Shown here: positions 23,601-33,512 of the stretch, one piece after another
Layout: every line of letters starts with the position of its first letter
How positions within the stretch are numbered: the first letter of the stretch is position 1
Assembly: GCA_028551475.1 (NCBI GenBank)
Contig: CM052355.1
Span: forward strand, 13,223,043-13,287,042
Reading direction: 5' to 3'
DNA: 64,000 bases
Source: Casuarina equisetifolia
Lineage: Eukaryota; Streptophyta; Magnoliopsida; Fagales; Casuarinaceae
Program-made: the position numbers and the translations under genes
The notes under the pieces: generated by a model
What the model saw: only the letters and a program-made list of their open reading frames with translations
The model's database searches: none
Told to the model about the DNA's origin: nothing

Positions 23601-25499
23601 GATGCAACAAGGGAGAAATGCAAGATTAAAATGATAACAGAACCATGAATCGTCTCGAGCTGAGTTTGTATCAAAATGTGGAATTATTCTCAGTTTAGGA
23701 GGAGGAGGGGTTCTGGGTTCAAACTCTATACCTCACTTTTACAAAGATTTAGCTTCAATAATTGGGTAATATTAGGGACATAGAGTGATTTTCAGTACAG
23801 TGGTGGTAAGGATTATGGATATACAATTAAAGTCGATGCAAGAAAATTCTCCATTTTTTATGGAAAGGTAGTGGGTGTTAAAATTACTGTCGTTCATCGC
23901 ATTCGCCACTTGTTGGGCCTGCATGACTCCCCTCATGCCAAGTAGGAAGGTTGCCAACAATCTTTGGCAAGCTTCTTAGATGGCATTCAGGGAGCCAGGC
24001 AAGCCGATCAACAGAAGACAAACGCTAGAGCTGACGAGGTCTCCTAGGTTTTCTGCTTCACAACTTCCAAAACCATATGCAGTTATGAAACTATGCATCA
24101 CTAGAGCGTTTAGAGGTATGCCAACTACAAATACAGAAGAAAATAGCAAAATAGATAAATTCTTCTCACCCTCCTTTGGACTTGAAAGCACAGACGACTT
24201 GGATATGTTTTCAGGGAACATTAATCAACCCTATAATATCTGCGAAGCTGAAATAACATCAGTATGTTGTTCCTAAGAACTTGTAAAACATACCAGCTAA
24301 AAATGCAGAGAAGAACCAGATTTGAGAGATTGTAACAGCAGAATCCGGGGAAAAACGGTGGTAGACTAGCTTAGAGGTTCATTTCTCCGTCTTCCCCTCC
24401 GTGTTGTTGCAGCAGAAACATATATACTTATATATATAGGTTCGACGAGCCTCGTTTTGACAGCTTGCTGCAGTCCTGGAAGCAAAAAGTAGTAGGAATG
24501 GATTCAAAAGAGTAGAGTAATCAGAAGAGAAGAAAGGGTAAGACAAAGGAAACTCCATGGCTAGGAGAAGGCCATGTCGTGGAGAAGGCGGCAGCTACGG
24601 CCTCCTTCTGACAAATAGTTCCATAGATAGGGCCAAAACTCCTGGGTTTTACAGGTAGCCCCCTTGGATTATCCTCCCTCGGAAAAGGTGATCCCTCTTT
24701 CACTTTCAACTCCATCTGCACACTACAGTAAATATTGGATTGTCGTCTTGTAAATCAAATTTTTTAATACTGTTAACCAGTAACCAGTGCCTATATGATA
24801 TAACACAGAGAGGAGAGGTGGAAAACATTTTAAGGGGCTCCGATGGTGCTCGGACGAAAGCAAAACCGCTGAATAAGACAAGGCCAGTGCTACAGCTGCG
24901 GTGGAGATTGAACTTGGTCCTTCAACAGCGAAGTTTCAACAAGTGAGGACAGATCCATTGGTATATTTACTGGGGTGAGATCGAAGCATGCGATGTTGCA
25001 GAACTCGCCTCGAACAATACAAGTGGGGGCCTCTGTGTCTTCAATATCCTTCACTTACAACGTCAAGTTTTGTGAAGACATCTCAGTTTCGGAACATGAG
25101 GGTTCCTGGACTTTTTCTGCTGTCCAGGGAAGCAAATAATTGAATGCCTTTTTCTTTTTGACGAGATGTTGCTTTTGTGACACATATAGATGGTAATTAT
25201 TTGGTCAAAGAAGTGACGGGACACAAGCTTCTGAAGTCAACATCCTGATTGAGAGCAATTTGCGCCGTCCATCTCACGTACCCCAGGAGGGCCCAAATAA
25301 GCAGGATAATGAATTCCTAGGCCCAGGGTCCGGTTGGGTCGAAGTCATTTCAGTACACCCGTACATTCTATATGCTAATCACGGTAGTGTTGGTATGATT
25401 GATCATGTTTTAGTATACGCTTCAACTTCTGTTTGATAGGAATTCCTTTGATCTTGTATTTATAAGAAAAAAGAAAACAGTACCCTTTCAATAAAGTGT

Positions 25500-27190
25500 C
25501 TTCTTTACTCCTAAAGTAAAGACTACAACTTGGAGTTAAAAAGGAAAAGAGAGACGAATTTGTGAAAACTGGAGATATCAAAGCCGCACTTTGATATTTC
25601 ACACAAAACAAAGAGAAACACAACAGTAAAATTCTTTTACCACTCAATTGGAACAAGCCAATGAGATATTTCACACTTGCAATACTTCTTTTCAGCTTTG
25701 TTTGTATACACTAACTCTCCCTCACCTTTGCTTTTAGCTTCTATGAGCTATTCGATCACATTCTTTTCTTTTACAAGAGCAATGATTTTACAATTGAGGG
25801 ATTCCAAAGTTATATGTCCATAGCCTTGAAACATTTAAGAATACCTGCATGAAAAGGATTGTTATGCTCAGACCTTTCCCCTTTGTAAAAGGTTTTAGTA
25901 TCCGCATGTTGCACCAAAGCAGTCATCTTCATAGTTGCTAGACTTGAAACTTCTTGTTGTTGCTTCTCTACTATTAAAGTAAGCCTCCACACACTCTTAA
26001 AGGAGTAATTATTGCTATAAACAAACAAGGTTGCCAGTCGTAGTTTGTAAACCGGCCAAGTATCGAACCATTGTTTGTTCTTTGGGATCTACCACATTAC
26101 ATTTCAGCATTAGTTATTTGAATTTCATAGTGTAATCTTCAATAGATAGGTCTATTTTTTTTTTTCAAGTTTAGCTGTTTGGAAGGAATCTTCTTTCCAG
26201 CTTCCTCTTTATTTTCTCCCAAGTTTTGATTTTTCCTCTATCCTCATGAATTCTCTACAAATTTTCCTTCCACAAAGGAGCGTTTTCTTAGCTTTAATGC
26301 AATGAGTTTTACCTTTTTTTTTAAAAAAAAAAATGCTCGTTCATCTAGTTTTCTTTAATGCTTGATATGTAGACAGTCTAAGAATTCATTTAGTTCCATC
26401 CTCCCTCCGAACTTAGGAATATCAACCTCGATATCAAGAGAGATTGTGGATAATATCTATAAGACGATAGGAAAAGGATGGAGTGCTAGAAAGGGTTATC
26501 ACCTTCTCCACTTTTAAAGTGATGATCCCTTTATGAACTAGGACGACAACAATACCGTCCTTTTGAATGATAAAGGGCCAAGCTTTGCTAGAGTTGTTGA
26601 GGTTGTTTCCTTATCTCCTTTATTTGACATCACATAGATCTTTACTAGTCACCCGAGGTACTTCACTATTTTGAGTACGATGATGACCACCAACCAATGT
26701 ATCAAAAGCTTTGATACCAAACTTGATGTTGGCCTAGGATTATAAAATAAAAGAGAAACAAATCTGTAAAAACTAAAGATACTTGAGCCCAATTTATTTA
26801 AACAAGCCAAAGAGAAATAGAATAAAAAAATTTATTTACCACTTAATTTAAACAGATTGATGAGATACCAAACTATCAAAAAGTAATCAAAAGAGATACA
26901 AAATAATAAAAAAATAGTTCATCACTCTCTTGGAAAAATCCAAAGAGATATAGAATAATTAGAAAACATTCACCACTTTTTTGAAACAATCCAAAAAGAT
27001 ACGTAATAATAAATTAAATTCACCATTCTTTGGAAGCAAATCTGAAGAGAGATAAAATGCAAAACATAACCAAAGGCTAAACCTTTAACCAATCTTTGAC
27101 TTTGTTTCCAAGAAAATCTTTCCAAATATTTATAATAAAATATGTCAAAAAAAAGAAAAGAGATTCAACAACTAAAAAGAAAAAGGCCTA
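25500..27190 (-). mobile_element. Decayed Ty3/Gypsy retrotransposon (gag relic, primer-binding site, LTR pieces)
   Basis: On the minus strand, fragments of a Gypsy-type gag are readable at about 26,020-26,440 despite stops and frameshifts. In order they are DIPKFGG, KVKLIALKL, SIEDYTMKF and DPKEQTMVRYLAGL, the conserved order of plant Retrotrans_gag proteins. Upstream on that strand, 26708-26719 is the complement of TGGTATCAAAGC, a primer-binding-site-like sequence. It is followed outward by TGTTGGCCTAGG at 26727, a plausible LTR end. The right-hand LTR-like DNA (26727 to about 27,190) carries 50-bp subrepeats. Related DNA at about 25,530-25,690 may be the other LTR. Only about 1 kb lies between, so pol is missing. 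Coordinates are approximate. Confidence 0.65.
26923..27050. repeat. 50-bp tandem subrepeats, first block
   Basis: Units starting cactctcttgg (26923), ccacttttttg (26973) and ccattctttgg (27023) recur at exact 50-bp spacing and share the pattern CCACT-TTTGGAA-CAATCCAAAGAGATA. A further degenerate unit precedes them at about 26,838. Confidence 0.8.
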
Positions 27191-27586
27191 GTGTTATTAT
27201 TGTTATTATTATATTTGAGATGTGTTAGGGTGATTTAAAAGATACAATAGGATAGGAGAATGCTTGAATTCTGGCATCTCCCATATGGTAAGGCCCCTAA
27301 ATGCCATTGAATTGGACCTAGTATTATTATGAATGAGCTTTTTCTTTGAGCCTTCAAATGCAAAACAAAATTCATTGGACCTATAATTAAAACTCTAGGA
27401 AGTTTCTATTGCTAAGGATGCCAAATAAATGATCCCATCTTGGTTTTCACTAAAGAGACTTCTCAAGAACTCTTGTTAATGGGCTTGGGCCGGATCCAAA
27501 TTGTTATTTTGGGTTGTGTCAATCATCAAGGCCTCAAAAGTTTGCATTAATCATATACTCTAATTCCACTTGTTGATGGTTATAAT

Positions 27587-28697
27587 TGTTAGGATATATT
27601 TTGAGCTTTGATAACTACAAACATTTAGGAGTATAAATTTGAAAGAATACCCCTAAAATAATATGTAATATTAGCATAACTATGTAAGGAATATTGTGAC
27701 ACCATTTGTTGTCTTAAGAAGAGTATATTTTAATGGAGACACTAAAACCTCACAAGGCTTGCCTATCGTGACGACATAAAGGTCACAAAATAAAAAAAGC
27801 TCAAGTAGAACTCAAATGATAAGTTGATGTATGTGTTTAACTCCTAGAGTACTATGTGCCATTTTAAAGTGAAGCTGTTCATTCATAGACTGAAAGTTAG
27901 GCATTTAGTATTTAATCTTTTATGGTGTTGTTTGGAAAACATAACGAGAAGCCTAATCCAAGAAGAAGCCAATTTCCCCTTTCATGTCTCAGTTCTATGC
28001 TTTGACTATTTTGGAAAAATCAAAACCCTAAGAATACACCACAACCTTTATTTGAAACTTTTCCTGTTCAATCAACAAGAAAATGGGTATAAAGCTGCTA
28101 TGAAGAGTCTTTAAAGCAAGCCCTTTGATTAAATGAAGAACAATGGCATACTTACTATGATAGAAGCTCTTCTCTATACCACACAAAATTGATTAGCAAA
28201 ATTTCTCTATCTTGTCATTATTCTTTTATTCTTGACTTAGAGCAACACTTGTGCTTAATTATAGATCATTCTAAAGTTACCATTACTATACTATTGTTTC
28301 ACAAAAATTGGCGGTTTTGTCGTAGCTCATTGTAACTTAGGGAGGTGATCCTAGGTGGGTTATTTTATTGTTGATTGAACAAGAATTTCTTAGGCGAGAG
28401 AAATTGTGATCAAATAGTTTAAAATTGGTTATCCTATGTAACTAATTGGTTAAATTGATTAGTGAAAGAGATCTCTAGCTGTTTGCTAATAAAAGGTGGA
28501 TGTAGCTGCCAAGGGGGCTCAGACCGAAACCATATATAAGAGTGGAACTTAAATCATATATAGAAACCGTAGAACCTGATACATGTCTTGAATAAGCTTA
28601 GAAACTAGAAAACTTAAGTGTGAAATCATTTAAACCCACAATTAGATATTAATTCTAAAGTTACAATCTAATTCAACTCCCTTCTTGGGAAGTAACA
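27587..28697 (+). mobile_element. Copia-type LTR, left copy
   Basis: It starts TGTTAGGATATA and aligns in the same orientation with 31087 to about 32306 along its whole length. Shared segments include taatattagcata, attgtgacaccattt, aagaagccaatttcc, cttactat and tgattatagatcat. It ends in acaatctaattcaactcc followed by ttcttgggaagtaaca, the Pyr/C-rich end style of SIRE/Maximus-like Copia LTRs. Relative to the right copy it lacks about 150 bp near 28,520. No coding capacity. Confidence 0.65.
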
Positions 28698-30042
28698 AAT
28701 GTTCACGTTGCCATTGATACATGCATATGTTATACGCACAAACGACTACTTGATATTGAACTTTGGTTTGTAGATAGTGTTCATAGTTTCTCACAGGAGT
28801 TTCTTCTTTTAATCGATTGAAAATGTTGAGGAGATCAGCCCGCATGTTTTCTGCCGGATGCATGTCCGATCCTTGCAGCTTCGCTGCAGATTCGGCTCGA
28901 TCTGCAGCAGGTATGTTCTTTCCCAGAAACGAGCTGTTCGATCTTCTTTCTTCGTTTTAAACCCCATTTGATGAAACATCGTTGTTCAGCTTCAGATACC
29001 TTTAGCTCTTGAAAACATGTTTCATCTTGCGAGACATTCCATCAAAGGACTTTATTTTACTTGTACGAAGCCCCTACCCCGTTACTTAGATTAGAATCTA
29101 ATTGTATGTGCATATGCAAGTCATACAAATTTCAAACTTTTGTGAATGGATGTGAAAAAGGTATTTTCAAATGGTTTTGTTAATGAGGAAGTGTTTATGG
29201 AACAACCACTTGGTTTTAAAAAATAAATATTTTTTAGACGAGTTGTTCTTTAGAGGACCTTTAATTCATTTTTAGCGGTCTACATCACTATGGAAATGCG
29301 TTGACAAACTACTCATTGAGCCCCTCATCCGTCTATGATGACTAGGTTATCCTCTTTTCAACTAACACTTTTTATGCTCTTTTTTTTTTTTTTTCTATGC
29401 TCTTGTCACCTACGATGACTGTGTTCGGTAAATCAAGGAGAGCTTTGCTTACATGATAAGCTTTCCTTGCTCTTCAGGGGGAGTTATGTTATGCCTATCA
29501 TTTTTTATGCTATGGCTTGAACTATTTTAATGATGGTAAAAAGGGGGAGAATGGATATATTTTGTTGGACTTGTGAGACAAATTACTATGAACTGCTCTA
29601 CATATTAATGTAAACATTTTTATAATTCTATCTATGAGACTACATATATATGTTCCTATAAATTACACCTGTCATGCAAAGTGTCCCATGTTCAGATTTG
29701 TAATTGATTTGGGTTCATAAATGCCTCATAATTCTCTCTGCTTTCTACTCTATGCTCATGCTATATGTAAATACTAATAAATGCCGTATTGATGCTGGAC
29801 CGAAGGTTATAAAGGAAAAGAAAAGTGGACACGTGAAAAATATATAACACCAAAAGTTCACGACAGTAACATCAAAAAAGAAATGAATATTTTCTCACTT
29901 AGTTCGAATAAATCCAAACCGGTACGAGGAATACAAACAGTCATCACTTTTTTTAAAAGCATCCAAATTAGCACAAAATGAGAGGAGTACCTACACTTTA
30001 TTGAAACAAGTAAAAAAGGAATAGAGTACCAAAATTCATTTA

Positions 30043-30240
30043 CCACTCAATTGGAACAAATTAATACGATACTAAATTACAAAACAAAAGTGTTCACCAC
30101 TTTTCTAGAGTAATCTAAAGAGATATAGAAGAATCAAGAAATATTTACCACTTTTTAAAAGCAATTCAAGAGATATAGAATGGTTAAAGAACATTCTCCA
30201 CTCTTTTGGAATAATTCCAAAACGTTAATCAATATTTATA
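30043..30240. repeat. 50-bp tandem subrepeats, second block
   Basis: Units begin at 30043 (ccactcaattgg), 30097, 30148 and 30198, at spacings of 54, 51 and 50 bp. They match the units at 26,923-27,050 and the single unit at about 25,640, which indicates a second copy of the same LTR family. Confidence 0.75.
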
Positions 30241-30578
30241 TTTTCCTTTAAGACAACTCCGCCCAAAGTTAGATAATAGGATTAGGCCAAAAGAGATCTA
30301 ACGGCTTGAGATGGTTAGGCAAAAAGAGATCCAACAGCTGCGATGGTTAGGCAAAAAGATATCTAGTGACTAAAGAAAATGACTTATTGTTGTTATGAAT
30401 GGGTCTTCCATGACTAAAGAAAATGACTTAGTAAAACATGTTTAATAGAGGATTCCATCTTGATCTTCCATGAGTAGACTTGTCTAGCAGGAGTAATCAT
30501 GCTCCCTTAATTGGAAAGGACTTGTCCTCAAGTCCATGGTCTCTTCACTTTGTTAAGGAGATAGGTCTACTAAGGGGT

Positions 30579-30943
30579 GTCAAAGAACCTCCTTGAAAAG
30601 CTAACTTAACAGGAGAGAGACATCACATCTTTATTAAGTTCTAAAACATTTCTCTAATTGCTCGTGTGGGACTTAGACCGTATCTATCCCTCCCTCATCT
30701 GGGCTTTGCTTCCCTACAAAGGGTCCTAGTCTATAAGGTCAGTTGCACCACTAAGGATCTTGGTCTCAAGAATATTGCTACTAAAAGGTGGGCCCCCAAA
30801 GAATTGCCCTAATACCACTTGATGTTGCCAAGGCATATGGAGAACTCCCTTGAAAAATAAGTAGAGAGGAGAAGGACACTATACCCTTTTAAGTCTTAAA
30901 ATATCTCTTTAATTACCTGATATGAGACTTAGATCGCATCACA
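30579..30943 (-). mobile_element. TRIM-like element (miniature terminal-repeat retrotransposon)
   Basis: Terminal direct repeats lie at about 30579-30686 and 30823-30943. Both begin TGT and share ctccttgaaaa, agaggagaaggaca-like, aagttctaaaa, tctctttaatt and gggacttaga. The right copy ends CA. Between them is about 136 bp with no coding sequence. Read on the minus strand, 30817-30806 is TGGTATTAGGGC, close to the plant primer-binding site TGGTATCAGAGC and six bases inside the terminal repeat. At the other end GATGAGGGAGGGA (complement of about 30687-30699) is a polypurine tract abutting the left repeat. All the signals of a TRIM are present in about 365 bp. Confidence 0.65.
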
Positions 30944-31086
30944 TATTAGCATGCACGGATGCTATAACAAATGTATGTGTTGTATTGGCACACATGAATG
31001 ACACATGGGTTGCTATAAATATATGTGTTTGTATGCAAACTAACACATATATAAATGAATGCTTTAGCACCATCAAATAGAGAGAA

Positions 31087-32306
31087 TATTAGGATATAAG
31101 TTGAGTTTTGATGACTAAAACATTCATTGTGTAGAAATATGAAGAAGTATCTCTAAAGTAACATGTAATATTAGCATATGTAAGACATATTGTGACACCA
31201 TTTATTGTCTTAACAGGGGGTGTATTGTGACAGAAGCTCTACAATTGTGCAAGGCTTAACTATTATGGTGGCATAGAGGTGGCACAATAGACAAAGTTCA
31301 AGCGGAACTCAAACGACAAGATTAGTATGCCACTGTTTGAAACGAAGCCGTTTGTCTGGACAGAATGTTATGTGATTAATACTCATTTTTCTACGGTGTC
31401 AGTTTGGAAAACAAATAGGGAAGTCTACTCCTTGAAGAAGCCAATTTCCTCTTTTGTTTCTTAGCTCTGTGCTTCGATATTCTGGAAACCTTGAAACCCT
31501 AAGCAAGCACTATGGCGTTTATTCAAAAATTTGCCCATTGAATCAACGTGAAACTGGATGAAAAGCTGCTACGAAGCGTCTCTAAAGCAAGTCCTTCAAT
31601 TGGAATGAAGAACAACGTCATACTTACTACAATACAAGTTCTTCTTTGTTCTACACATAATCGATTTGTGAAGTCTCTCCATCTTGTGAGTATTCTTGTA
31701 TTTTTGACTTAGAAAAACACTTGTACTTGATTATAGATCATATTAAAGGTATTTTTCAAGTTAAGATTCTATGTTAGGTTTTCACAAAAATTAGGATGCT
31801 AATCAACTTATGCAATCTTAGGAATTAGTTCCTAAGTAGTTTATGCCACATTGTGAGTGCCGATTGAATTAGAATTTCTCGAGTGACGGAAATTGTAACC
31901 AAGGGCTTTGAGATTGATTATCTCATGTAATCATTTAGTTAAATTGATTAGTAAAAGAAGCCTCTAGCTGGTTGCTAGCTAAAGGTAGATGTAGGTGCCA
32001 ACGGAACTTGGACTGAGCCACTTGAAAACAATTGTGTCCAATTTTCTCTAGTTGCCTACATCTTGCTTTTAACTACTGCATTAATAATTGATCGTGATAC
32101 ATTCCACATGTTTTTTGACTGAACGTAATACAATTGATTGTGCACAATAAACTAGTTAGAAGAATAAAATTTAAATCATATATAGAAATTGTAAAACCTC
32201 ATACAAGTCTTGAAGAAGAAGCTTAGAAACTAGAAAAATTAGTGTGAAACCATTTAAACCCGCAATCAGAAATTAAATTTTGAAGTTACAATCTAATTCA
32301 ACCCTG
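31087..32306 (+). mobile_element. Copia-type LTR, right copy
   Basis: Partner of 27587-28697. It starts TATTAGGATATAAG, with the expected TG mutated to TA, after the purine-rich aaatagagagaa. It keeps an internal segment of about 150 bp (about 32,020-32,160) that is absent from the left copy. It ends acaatctaattcaaccctg, about 200 bp beyond the stop codon of the minus-strand cyclin gene. The end position is approximate. Confidence 0.6.
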
Positions 32307-32502
32307 TTTTTATGTTGCCCAAGGAATTGATTCGCTGCAGTCAAGTTGACAATAACCAGTTTTTTTAAGCACCCTTCAACAAATGCAACCTTCTCCCCAA
32401 TGATCCCCTTCACACTGTTCCGACAACCCTCGCTCTGCATCCTTCATCCCCCGTTTTAACACTAGCGCTCATCAACGCTAAATTGATGTGAGGCGTGTTT
32501 AG

Positions 32503-33512
32503 CTACGTGCCCACAGTTCCGACATTCGACGTCAGGATCAGCTGATAACATGATTCAACGTTCTCTTTGTTCAATTGGAAAACAAGAAGGAGTTCATTCT
32601 TGCAATAATCTACATGCTCACCACCAAACTCCATTTCCTTCATCACAAGCAGTGCTACGGCAGCAGCAACTGTGGATGACCGGTGATGAACAAATCTAAG
32701 ATCGCTAAGCAAAGAAATAGAAAAATGCTCAAATAAAGAAGAGAACTCCATATGTCTCCGATCTGCCATGGGAATCTTTTTGATTATGTAGCCCAAGAAA
32801 GAAAGTGGGATGACCGGGTTCATCTTCCAATCAAGCAGAGAGAGTGCCAAGAGTTCCATTTTTTGGATTGATTTTCCGCTAAACACATAATTCGATTTCT
32901 CAGCCTGGAATAGTAGGTTTGTTCCTATTAGTTATGCAAGCAAAAGAAGCTTCCCTTGATTTTGTTTCCCGAAATGAGTGAGAGAGATGAGTGAAATTAG
33001 AGTTTACTTACTTGAAGATCAAGGAGACCTGGAACACGGGTTTCCGTCACTTTGGCTGCCAAAGAAAGACAAGCCACTGCAGCCAACTGCACCATCCACG
33101 GCTTCAAGGTCATGCCCCTCTGGAAGTGCAAATCCGGTAGAAAACGATCAAGATAGTTAACCGATAAAGCTGCCGTAAAGGTAGAGAAAGCATGGTGAGA
33201 ATTGACAGCCAAGATCCAGTGTAAGGCCTCTTGACGAGCTGGGGTGATGAGAGACAGATCGGCCTGTTGATAGCGGCTGAAGGGCTTTGGATTCGTCTCG
33301 AGTTCCTTATACAACAGCATATGGAGGCCAGATTCTTCATCAATTTCCCCGAGTTCGAGAAGGAACTGTGGGAAGTGAGGAGGTAAAGCTTGCGGTGCTT
33401 CCATGTCACTTTCAACTCTCAGGGGCACTTCAACTATGCTCCAGTAATCTTCGTTGCAGGAAAGGCTGTTGAGATCAGTCAAGTCATTGCTGATTGGTTG
33501 CTGTGGAGTCAT
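32503..33512 (-). CDS. CYCD3: D-type cyclin, CYCD3-like, shortened
   Basis: Two exons, complement of 33012-33512 and 32503-32904, with a 107-bp intron, encode 300 aa. D-type cyclins bind CDKA and start the G1/S transition by driving retinoblastoma phosphorylation. The N-terminus has the retinoblastoma-binding LxCxE motif (L17-S-C19-N-E21). The cyclin box follows: ALHWILAVNSHHAFS, NYLDRF, MVQLAAVACLSLAAK, then after the splice YVFSGKSIQKMELL and WKMNPVIPLSF, which match CYCD3 best. The protein stops at ILTSNVGTVGT, soon after the CYQLIL helix. The Ser-rich tail of usual CYCD3 proteins is absent, and introns expected in the second half are missing. The cyclin-box AAKVEET signature is AAKVTET here. 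It may be a divergent or weakening paralogue. Confidence 0.88.

Larger units (their letters stand above)
19932..25400. other. AT-rich intergenic block, no supportable gene
   Basis: Beyond the HMA promoter I find no exon chain. 20560-20603 holds a short perfect hairpin flanked by a direct repeat. 20,700-22,350 is very AT-rich. 22,695-23,137 is open on both strands, with 136 and 117 codons, but has no recognisable domain. A (CCAGCA)n-like run lies at about 23,398-23,412. A TATATATAAGTATATATG stretch at 24,420-24,440 could be a promoter, but no gene follows convincingly. A 98-codon plus-strand frame at 23,980-24,276 and a 66-codon minus-strand frame at 24,521-24,721 are unassigned. Confidence 0.4.
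28698..31086. mobile_element. Interior of the retroelement nest, non-coding
   Basis: No pol or gag reading frame is visible. It contains a purine tract AAAAAGGGGGAGA at 29538-29550, of the kind found as polypurine tracts of Copia elements, a block related to the Gypsy LTR (about 29,816-30,490, with 50-bp subrepeats), and a separate TRIM-like element at 30579-30943. The order suggests nested insertions followed by deletion. Confidence 0.5.

Noticed and set aside
23980..24276. 98-codon plus frame with a protein-like C-terminal half
   Set aside because: No recognisable domain, and the minus strand is open over much of the same stretch. Not enough to call a gene.
24420..24440. TATATATAAGTATATATG as a core promoter
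   Set aside because: An AT dinucleotide run explains it, and no convincing exon follows on either strand.
26708..26719. Possible tRNA-related gene
   Set aside because: The similarity is to a retrotransposon primer-binding site only. There is no cloverleaf, A box or B box around it.
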